NCBI GenBank assembly: GCA_902765035.1
Contig: CACWYF010000195.1
Location: 1-6,555 of the forward strand
Source of the DNA: an uncultured Eubacteriales bacterium
GTDB taxonomy: Bacteria; Bacillota; Clostridia; Peptostreptococcales; Anaerovoracaceae
Length of the DNA: 6,555 bases
Direction: 5' to 3'
Shown here piece by piece: positions 1 through 5,016 of the stretch. A model generated the notes under the pieces. It searched no databases and had not been told where the DNA came from. It worked only from the letters and a program-made list of their open reading frames with translations. Both the position numbers and the translations under genes were made by a program. Numbering within the stretch: the stretch's first letter is position 1; each line of letters starts with the position of its first letter.

Positions 1-483
1 TGCTCTAACAACTACGGACCTTATCAGTTCCCGGAGAAACTGATCCCGCTGATGATCGCAAACGCAACGGCAGACAAGCCGCTGCCTGTATACGGCGAGG
101 GCCTCAACGTAAGAGACTGGCTCTATGTTGAGGACCACTGCAGAGCCATCGACCTTATACTCGAGAACGGCAGAGTCGGCGAAGTGTACAACATCGGCGG
201 CCACAACGAGAAGGCCAACATCGAAGTTGTAAAGATCATCCTTGAGCAGCTCGGCAAGCCTGAGAGCCTGATTACATACGTTACAGACCGCAAGGGACAT
301 GACCAGAGATACGCCATCGACCCTACCAAGATCCACAATGAACTCGGATGGCTGCCTGAGACAAAGTTCGAAGACGGCATCCGCAAGACCATCCAGTGGT
401 ACCTCGACAACGAGGCATGGTGGAAGAATATCGTAAGCGGTGAGTATCAGCAGTATTATGAGAAGATGTACGGCAACCGCTAG
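1..483 (+). CDS. rfbB: dTDP-glucose 4,6-dehydratase (RmlB/RfbB), C-terminal part, 5' end outside window
   Basis: The frame is open from base 1 and gives 160 residues ending in TAG at 481-483. It reads as the C-terminal half of RmlB, the cytoplasmic NAD-dependent short-chain dehydrogenase/reductase that dehydrates dTDP-glucose to dTDP-4-keto-6-deoxyglucose. Visible family hallmarks are the [15 protein letters not shown] substrate-binding stretch (residues 2-16), the [12 protein letters not shown] block (36-47), YNIGG (63-67), [12 protein letters not shown] (96-107), ELGW (114-117), and the closing WYLDN..WW and SGEYQ..Y segments. The usual family length is about 330-350 residues, so roughly half is missing, including the N-terminal Rossmann GxxGxxG motif and the catalytic YxxxK, which should lie just upstream. 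The next gene uses its product, which supports a shared pathway. An in-frame ATG at 52 is internal, not the start. The family call is secure; whether other dTDP-sugar genes lie upstream is unknown. Confidence 0.95.
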   Translation, partial: CSNNYGPYQFPEKLIPLMIANATADKPLPVYGEGLNVRDWLYVEDHCRAIDLILENGRVGEVYNIGGHNEKANIEVVKIILEQLGKPESLITYVTDRKGHDQRYAIDPTKIHNELGWLPETKFEDGIRKTIQWYLDNEAWWKNIVSGEYQQYYEKMYGNR

Positions 484-553
484 TATGCTCATACAGCTTC
501 CGTAATATAAGTGTTAAAAAAGCATAAGGGTGTTGCAGACAAAAAAGATTTTT

Positions 554-559
554 AAGGAG
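554..559 (+). promoter_or_regulatory. ribosome binding site that fixes the start of the aminotransferase gene
   Basis: AAGGAG lies six bases before the ATG at 566. The same frame is also open from a GTG at 530, which would add 12 residues, but that codon has no comparable site. The protein starting at 566 (MIPFNRPP) aligns with the known WecE N-terminus, so 566 is preferred. Confidence 0.85.
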
Positions 560-565
560 AACAAA

Positions 566-1699
566 ATGATACCTTTCAACAGACCTCCGTTCATCGGAAA
601 AGAAAAGGAATATATCAATCAGGCAATAGATAACAAAAAGATATGCGGTGACGGTGAATTCAGCAAGAAGTGTCACGCATGGATCGAGGAGAAGACAGGC
701 GCAGCCAAGGCGCTGCTCGTTACATCGGGCTCAACAGCACTCGACATGGCAGCTATACTGTCGGATGTAAAACCGGGAGATGAGGTCATCCTCCCTTCAT
801 ATACATTCGTATCTACAGCAAACGCATTCGTTCTGAGAGGGGCCAAGCTTGTCTTTGTGGATATCCGTCCGGATACCCAGAATATCGATGAGAAGCTCAT
901 CGAAGATGCGATAACAGACAAGACTAAGGTCATCGCACCGGTCCACTATGCAGGCGTAGGCTGCGAGATGGATACCATCATGGATATCGCGAAGAGACAC
1001 AACCTCATCGTCGTTGAGGACGCAGCACAGGGTGTCAATGCATTTTACAAGGGAAGAGCACTTGGCAGCATCGGTGATTATGGCTGCTACAGTTTCCATG
1101 AGACCAAGAACTACAGCATGGGTGAAGGCGGAGCTCTTCTCATCCGTGATGAGGACAAGGTGGATCAGGCTGAGATCATAAGAGAAAAGGGTACCGACAG
1201 GAGCCGCTTCCTCAAGGGCATGATCGACAAGTACACCTGGGTGGATATGGGTTCATCATATCTCCCGAGCGACATCAATGCTGCATATCTGTATGCTCAG
1301 CTTGAGGAAGCTGATATGATCAACCAGAACAGAAGAGCGAGCTGGGATGCATACTATGAGATGCTGACACCTCTTGCAGAGGAGGGCAAAATCGTTCTTC
1401 CCGTCGTTCCTGAGGAATGCGACCACAATTCGCACATGTTCTATGTAAAAACTGCGGGAATCGATGAGAGGACAGCGCTTTCAGCTTTCCTTAAGGAGAA
1501 CGGGATCGGCTCAGCATTCCACTATGTGCCGCTTCACAGTGCACCTGCAGGTGCTAAGTTCGGCAGATTCCACGGAGAGGACAAGTATACTACGGATACT
1601 TTCGAAAGACTTCTCCGTATGCCGATGTACTACGGACTGACTCATGACGAAGTAGAGTTCGTATGCGACAAGATCAAAGAGTTCTATAAGAACAAATAG
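566..1699 (+). CDS. wecE: dTDP-4-amino-4,6-dideoxygalactose transaminase (WecE/RffA type, DegT/DnrJ/EryC1/StrS family)
   Basis: This 377-residue protein matches the length and, from memory, much of the sequence of Escherichia coli WecE (376 residues). WecE is a fold-type I PLP enzyme that transaminates dTDP-4-keto-6-deoxyglucose, the RmlB product, at C4 using glutamate to give dTDP-Fuc4N. Visible landmarks: MIPFNRPP start; CGDGEF (27-32); TSGSTALDMAA (53-63) for PLP phosphate contact; GDEVILPSYTFVSTANAFVLRG (71-92); PVHYAG (125-130); VEDAAQG (150-156) with D152 expected to hold the pyridine nitrogen; and SFHETKNY (176-183) with K181 as the Schiff-base lysine. REKGTDRSRF, the DKYTW segment and the GSSYLPSDINAAYLYAQLE block also follow WecE rather than the related DesI, FdtB, QdtB or VioA enzymes. 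It starts 82 bases after rfbB stops. The 4-amino product is inferred from similarity; another C4 stereochemistry cannot be fully excluded. No N-acetyltransferase (WecD-like) partner is in the window. Confidence 0.92.
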   Translation: MIPFNRPPFIGKEKEYINQAIDNKKICGDGEFSKKCHAWIEEKTGAAKALLVTSGSTALDMAAILSDVKPGDEVILPSYTFVSTANAFVLRGAKLVFVDIRPDTQNIDEKLIEDAITDKTKVIAPVHYAGVGCEMDTIMDIAKRHNLIVVEDAAQGVNAFYKGRALGSIGDYGCYSFHETKNYSMGEGGALLIRDEDKVDQAEIIREKGTDRSRFLKGMIDKYTWVDMGSSYLPSDINAAYLYAQLEEADMINQNRRASWDAYYEMLTPLAEEGKIVLPVVPEECDHNSHMFYVKTAGIDERTALSAFLKENGIGSAFHYVPLHSAPAGAKFGRFHGEDKYTTDTFERLLRMPMYYGLTHDEVEFVCDKIKEFYKNK

Positions 1700-1707
1700 T
1701 ATTTAGG

Positions 1708-1730
1708 ATGAGAGGATAAACATATCTCAT
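1708..1730 (+). promoter_or_regulatory. small inverted repeat over the ribosome-binding region before the TTG start
   Basis: ATGAGA at 1708-1713 is the exact reverse complement of TCTCAT at 1725-1730, with an 11-base loop. Two G-T wobble pairs could extend the stem into the TTG at 1731. The only purine-rich ribosome-binding candidate, GAGGA at 1712-1716, starts inside the left arm. A folded stem could hide the start region, but six base pairs with a long loop is weak, and no U-tract follows, so it is not a terminator. Confidence 0.25.
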
Positions 1731-3158
1731 TTGAAATTTCCACAATTAAACAAGAAAAAAATGGCAGGGGGCCGGCCTGAGGCCGGTCCTGCACAATCAA
1801 ATACGCAGGAACAGAAAGAGGAACACCAGGACCTCAAGGCAGCAAGACCGCGGAAACTGAAAATAAGAGGGCCTATCTATCACAGCATTCGCAGATTCAG
1901 GAGGCTCTCACACCACCAGAAGAGGAAACAGATCCGGGTCGGGCTGGTTTTGCTTGCGTTCATGATACTGCTCACGGGAGCAGTTATATATAAGGACTAT
2001 CATGAGAGACCGGGTATACTTGAGAGAAGCACTCTTAAGACCACTGAGGCCGGAACAGATACGCTGACAATCGAATGGAAGGGTACAAGGAACACGGACT
2101 CATATACCGTTTACTATAAGGCTGAAGGGGAATCTCCGCTCGGCTGGCGCAAGGTCACGGTAGAGAACCAGAAAGGAAGCAAGGATTCGGTCACGCTTAA
2201 GAACCTTGAAGAAGGCACCCGCTACGGGATCATTGTCAGAGCTGACAATGATGAGAGGACCGGATTCAGCACTAAAGAGAAGTTCTTCTCTACCAGAATG
2301 AACCAGCAGATAGAGGGCAAGACTCACTTCACCAAGCTGACTTGCAGCAAGGACTTTGACCTCGGAATGAAAGCCGCGACGAAGCTCAGCTATGAGTCGG
2401 ATAATGAAGATGTCATCAAGGTGGATAAAAAAGGCAAGGCTACTATCGAAGGCGGCGGGACTGCTAAGATAACCGTTACCGCGAAGGAGACTAAAGAGTA
2501 CCTCGGGGCATCGTTCGAGACTGAGGTCGAGGTCATCAGCACTTCGCCTGTAAATGCAGGCGGAGCCGGGGCGCACATCATATACAGCCTCGGAGAGGGA
2601 GACTGTCAGGCCGTAAAGTATATTAGCGGCGTTGGAAGCGTAGATATCCCCCAGTCGTTCGCATACACCGGAGACCAGTACATCATAGCGTATGGAATGC
2701 ACGATGCGCAGAGGATCATAACTTTTGACAAGGACGGTGACGGCAAAAGCGTATCAGTGCCGTCGGTCACTCTCGGACACCCGAATGGTTTCTGCTATGA
2801 CAACGTCAACAAGACCTGCTACTGCGTAAGAGGCTGGTCGGGAAGAGCGGTCACCTACAAGCCGGAGACGGGAGAGTACGGTGTCGTGACATTCCCTGCA
2901 GGTGCGTCCGGGATAGGATATGACCGCAAGGAAGACCTTATCTACACCTGCTCAAGGACTCTGATGGCAGCATACAGCGTCGGAGATGACGGAATCACTA
3001 CCGAGCACAGATGCGGAGTCGTAAAACACAGCGGCCACACATATACACAGGACTGCGGAGGTCACGCGGGCATAATGCTGAGATGCCTGTCGGGCAGCAG
3101 CAAGCACGGCACAAATTACATAGATATCTATGATATGAAGAACGGCAGATATCTGTAG
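1731..3158 (+). CDS. membrane-anchored FN3 / Ig-like / propeller-like surface protein, frame apparently broken near its 3' end
   Basis: The 475-residue product has a Lys/Arg-rich, Gln-rich cytoplasmic N-terminus (1-68), one transmembrane segment (about 69-88, with GLVLLAFMILLTGAVI) and an extracytoplasmic remainder, so it is a type II membrane protein without an obvious cleavage site. Residues about 96-188 look like a fibronectin type III domain (LTIEWKGTRNTDSYTVYYK; LEEGTRYGIIVRA). Residues about 195-268 look like a bacterial Ig-like Big_2 domain (SYESDNEDVIKVD; GGGTAKITVTA). From about 280, repeated units such as NGFCYDNVNKTCYCV and SGIGYDRKEDLIYTCS suggest beta-propeller blades. Nine cysteines lie at 205-452 and none before. 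Translation stops at TAG 3156-3158, yet a coherent continuation follows in the -1 frame to 3265; repaired, the protein would be about 511 residues or longer. The start is uncertain: TTG 1731 with a distant GAGGA, or ATG 1761 without a clear site. The function is unknown; its place suggests a role in surface-polymer handling or adhesion. Confidence 0.8.
   Translation: MKFPQLNKKKMAGGRPEAGPAQSNTQEQKEEHQDLKAARPRKLKIRGPIYHSIRRFRRLSHHQKRKQIRVGLVLLAFMILLTGAVIYKDYHERPGILERSTLKTTEAGTDTLTIEWKGTRNTDSYTVYYKAEGESPLGWRKVTVENQKGSKDSVTLKNLEEGTRYGIIVRADNDERTGFSTKEKFFSTRMNQQIEGKTHFTKLTCSKDFDLGMKAATKLSYESDNEDVIKVDKKGKATIEGGGTAKITVTAKETKEYLGASFETEVEVISTSPVNAGGAGAHIIYSLGEGDCQAVKYISGVGSVDIPQSFAYTGDQYIIAYGMHDAQRIITFDKDGDGKSVSVPSVTLGHPNGFCYDNVNKTCYCVRGWSGRAVTYKPETGEYGVVTFPAGASGIGYDRKEDLIYTCSRTLMAAYSVGDDGITTEHRCGVVKHSGHTYTQDCGGHAGIMLRCLSGSSKHGTNYIDIYDMKNGRYL
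1768..1790 (+). other. GC-rich hairpin inside the start of the FN3 protein gene, just after a run of seven A
   Basis: CCGGCC at 1772-1777 and GGCCGG at 1781-1786 are perfect inverted repeats around TGA, and the arms extend by a G-T, two G-C and a final G-T pair to 1768 and 1790. It follows the A7 run at 1755-1761 by six bases. No T-run follows, so it is not an intrinsic terminator. It codes in frame for Gly/Arg/Pro/Glu/Ala-rich linker residues, so it may simply reflect codon use. Confidence 0.45.
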
Positions 3159-3265
3159 ATGATGACGGGTACATGCTGCTGCTGTCCAATTATACTTCGG
3201 ATACAGATGTAATATGGAAGACGCCGATTAATATAGAGGATATAGGTATGGGCCTTGAGGACTAG
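3155..3265 (+). other. out-of-frame 3' remainder of the FN3/propeller protein gene
   Basis: Reading in the -1 frame from 3155 (sharing the G that ends the last CTG codon) gives 36 codons to TAG at 3263-3265. The peptide begins VDDDGYMLLLSNYTSD, continues DVIWKTPINIEDIG, and ends GMGLED. The acidic DDDGY turn, alternating hydrophobics and the W/T-rich strand look like the closing blade of the propeller domain coded just before. The simplest reading is loss of one base around 3153-3157 (for example CTGGTA becoming CTGTA). A larger deletion of 3n+1 bases is also possible, because NGRYL joined directly to VDDDGY leaves a short blade. No slippery heptamer for programmed -1 frameshifting is visible. 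It could be a real mutation or a sequencing/assembly error. Confidence 0.7.
3228..3243 (+). repeat. left copy of an imperfect 16-base direct repeat flanking the TagF-like gene
   Basis: This 16-base stretch, TTAATATAGAGGATAT, matches 4960-4975 at 14 of 16 positions. The two copies lie on either side of the glycerophosphotransferase-like gene. Both fall in reading frames giving a NIED peptide. The pair is short and AT-rich, so chance similarity is likely. Confidence 0.25.
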
Positions 3266-3284
3266 TAACGGTTTTTGCTATAAC
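3255..3284 (+). promoter_or_regulatory. possible sigma-A type promoter before the TagF-like gene
   Basis: TTGAGG at 3255-3260 (4 of 6 to TTGACA) and TATAAC at 3279-3284 (5 of 6 to TATAAT) are 18 bases apart. Transcription would begin near 3291, just before the ribosome binding site at 3295-3302. The -35 box lies within the last codons of the broken upstream gene's second frame. AT-rich spacers produce such matches often, so this is tentative. Confidence 0.3.
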
Positions 3285-3294
3285 TGAGAACTAA

Positions 3295-3302
3295 TTGGAG
3301 AG
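3295..3302 (+). promoter_or_regulatory. ribosome binding site supporting the GTG start at 3309
   Basis: TTGGAGAG contains GGAG at 3297-3300, eight bases before GTG at 3309. The next in-frame ATG codons (3357 and 3384) lack an equally good site, so the GTG start is preferred. Confidence 0.7.
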
Positions 3303-3308
3303 ATCAAA

Positions 3309-4922
3309 GTGAGACCTTTAAAGAAAAAAGAAGTACCGATTATTGGAATCCTGAGGATGAAACAACGCGAAGAGAATGGCTATATGATAGTTGATGGGTC
3401 TTGCGTAATGTGGCTGAAGAATGGGAAGGGCAGAGTAGATACCGACCAGATCAGAATAGATGTGCCTGTAAAGGAAAACGCAGCTGACATCTCGTTTGGC
3501 TCGAGATTCGGGAAAAGGCTTCCCTTTGGTCTTAGTTTCAATACTTTTTCTCTGAAAATCAACATAAAAGAAACGCAAACCTTTGATATACAGAACAAGA
3601 TACAGCCTGCGTATAAAGGAGAGCATGGAGGAAGATTCCTGTATTCATTTACAGACTTAAAAAAAGGCAAAAACAAAAATAACAAAATAATCATTCAGAA
3701 TGGGGTCTCAACCTATCTGAGGCAAAATATCAACAATACACTGTGCCTCACAGTAAGGGATACCAATCCGTATGATTTTCCTGAAGGACAGGAAAGGCTT
3801 AAAAAGGCAAAGAAGAGAGCTGCAGGCCTTAAGGACAGGGATATCATCCTCATGTACGAGAAAAATTGCGCTAAGTATGAAGAGAGTGCATCAGTTCTGT
3901 ATGAAAAACTGATTGACGCTGGCTATGATAATGTATATTTCGTAGTAGATAAAAGCATCCCTGCTGTCAGAGATATAGACGAGAAGTACAGAAAGAATCT
4001 GATCGACAAGCATTCTGATAAGCATCTGGAATACTTTTTCGCCTGCAATAAGTTTATCGCCACAGAGGCTATCGATCATGCTCTGCAGCTGAGAATCGCA
4101 AATAAGGATGTATTGGATAAAATTAATGGCAAAGGTCTGATGTATGTTTTCCTGCAGCATGGTGTCATGTACATGGTATCTCTTGGCTCTACGATGAGGG
4201 CAGGTTTCAGGAAAAAAGAGGGATACAGGCTCCATAAAACAGTCGTTTCCTCAGAAGAGGAAGCGAGACACTTCATAGAGCTTGGCGGCATGAAGCATGA
4301 CGATTTATATGTGACGGGTCTTGCGAAATTCGATAAGGCTGTAAGGAATGAAGGCGCTGATAAAATCATCATTATGCCTACCTGGAGACGATGGGAAACC
4401 AATCAGGCTAAGAGCGGGCTTCATGAGACCGGTTATTACAAGATGATTGAGACTATGTATAACGGAGTCCCGGAAGCGCTGAGAGATAAAGTCGTTATAC
4501 TTCCTCATCCACTGATCACGGAGAGGTTTTCAGGAGAAGAGGGGTTCGGCAAACATGTAGTCGTTACTGATCAGTACGATCCGCTTCTCCGGGATTGTGC
4601 ATTGCTGATAACAGATTATTCATCCATCGCTTATGATGCTTATTACAGAGGCGCAAACGTCATCTTCTACTGGAAGGATAAGGATGAATGCATGGAGCAT
4701 TATGGAGAAGGAACACGTCTGATGCTCAATCAGGATAATGTCTTCGGACCAGTCTGCATGAATGAAACAGATATCTGTAAAGCTGTTGATGAATACTATG
4801 CTAAGCCACAGAGAGAAAAAGATATTGCCAGATACAGAAAAATTGTAGAGTTCCATGATGGAAGAAACTCAGAGAGGATAATACAGTGTCTCATCAAAGA
4901 TGGATTACTGAGTAAAAAGTGA
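3309..4922 (+). CDS. CDP-glycerol:glycerophosphotransferase family protein (TagF/TagB-like)
   Basis: This 537-residue GTG-initiated protein has the Glyphos_transf (CDP-glycerol glycerophosphotransferase) domain over about residues 175-530. Members move glycerol-phosphate, or sometimes ribitol-phosphate, from a CDP-polyol to a lipid-linked acceptor at the inner face of the membrane during teichoic-acid synthesis. Visible motifs: FLQHGV (281-286) with H284; VTGLAKFD (335-342); IIMPTWRRW (354-362); ILPHP (397-401) with H400; LLITDYSSIAYDAYYRG (432-448); and EGTRLMLN with FGPVC (467-483). The two histidines match the catalytic pair expected for TagF-like enzymes. Residues about 20-155 form a beta-rich N-terminal region of unclear family that keeps the protein long. 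There is no transmembrane segment; attachment through basic surfaces is typical of the family. The first third is AT- and Lys/Asn-rich (for example 3655-3695), unlike its neighbours, which hints at separate acquisition. Polymerase versus single-unit transferase, and the exact polyol, cannot be told from sequence. Confidence 0.88.
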   Translation: MRPLKKKEVPIIGILRMKQREENGYMIVDGSCVMWLKNGKGRVDTDQIRIDVPVKENAADISFGSRFGKRLPFGLSFNTFSLKINIKETQTFDIQNKIQPAYKGEHGGRFLYSFTDLKKGKNKNNKIIIQNGVSTYLRQNINNTLCLTVRDTNPYDFPEGQERLKKAKKRAAGLKDRDIILMYEKNCAKYEESASVLYEKLIDAGYDNVYFVVDKSIPAVRDIDEKYRKNLIDKHSDKHLEYFFACNKFIATEAIDHALQLRIANKDVLDKINGKGLMYVFLQHGVMYMVSLGSTMRAGFRKKEGYRLHKTVVSSEEEARHFIELGGMKHDDLYVTGLAKFDKAVRNEGADKIIIMPTWRRWETNQAKSGLHETGYYKMIETMYNGVPEALRDKVVILPHPLITERFSGEEGFGKHVVVTDQYDPLLRDCALLITDYSSIAYDAYYRGANVIFYWKDKDECMEHYGEGTRLMLNQDNVFGPVCMNETDICKAVDEYYAKPQREKDIARYRKIVEFHDGRNSERIIQCLIKDGLLSKK

Positions 4923-4959
4923 CAGAAGACAAGAATTACCCAAGATAATAGTATTGAGG

Positions 4960-4975
4960 TTAATATCGAAGATAT
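4960..4975 (+). repeat. right copy of an imperfect 16-base direct repeat flanking the TagF-like gene
   Basis: TTAATATCGAAGATAT matches 3228-3243 at 14 of 16 positions. With the left copy it brackets the only gene here that looks compositionally different. There is no transposase, inverted terminal repeat or other insertion sign, so this is recorded as a weak observation. Confidence 0.25.
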
Positions 4976-4977
4976 GG

Positions 4978-5007
4978 TTGTCAATGTACATGACATTGGG
5001 GTAATAT
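4978..5007 (+). promoter_or_regulatory. weak possible promoter before the TagO-like gene
   Basis: TTGTCA at 4978-4983 (5 of 6 to TTGACA) and TAATAT at 5002-5007 (4 of 6 to TATAAT) are 18 bases apart. Transcription from it would start only a few bases before the ATG at 5017, giving an almost leaderless message. Such weak matches are common in AT-rich gaps. Confidence 0.15.
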
Positions 5008-5016
5008 AAATATTCA

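Larger units (their letters stand above)
4923..5009 (+). other. short in-frame open stretch after the TagF-like stop, possible eroded coding remnant
   Basis: After the TGA at 4920-4922 the same frame stays open for 28 codons to TAA at 5007-5009. The peptide contains DNSIEVNIEDMVVNVHDIGV, which has an ordered, protein-like look. A stretch this long is not rare by chance. No strong ribosome binding site precedes an internal ATG at 4974. It fills nearly the whole gap to the next gene. I see no recognisable family. Confidence 0.2.

Noticed and set aside
484..526. TATGCT (484-489) and AGCATA (521-526) as a terminator hairpin after rfbB
   Set aside because: The arms are six bases with a 31-base loop and no T-run follows directly, so it does not form a credible terminator.
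530..565. GTG at 530 as an upstream start for the aminotransferase, adding 12 residues
   Set aside because: The AAGGAG site at 554-559 and the WecE-like N-terminus both point to ATG 566; the added residues are Lys-rich leader-like sequence over the ribosome site.
1768..1790. GC-rich hairpin as an intrinsic terminator or REP-type element
   Set aside because: It has no following T-run, is inside a coding frame near its start, and I found no second copy in the window.
2100..2702. 200-codon open frame on the minus strand inside the FN3 gene
   Set aside because: It lies wholly opposite a convincing coding frame, shows no family motif and has no ribosome binding context; it is a shadow of codon bias.
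3150..3160. Programmed -1 ribosomal frameshift at the end of the FN3 gene
   Set aside because: The bases before the stop (TAT CTG TAG) do not form an X XXY YYZ slippery heptamer and I see no downstream stimulatory hairpin, so a mutation or sequence error is more likely.
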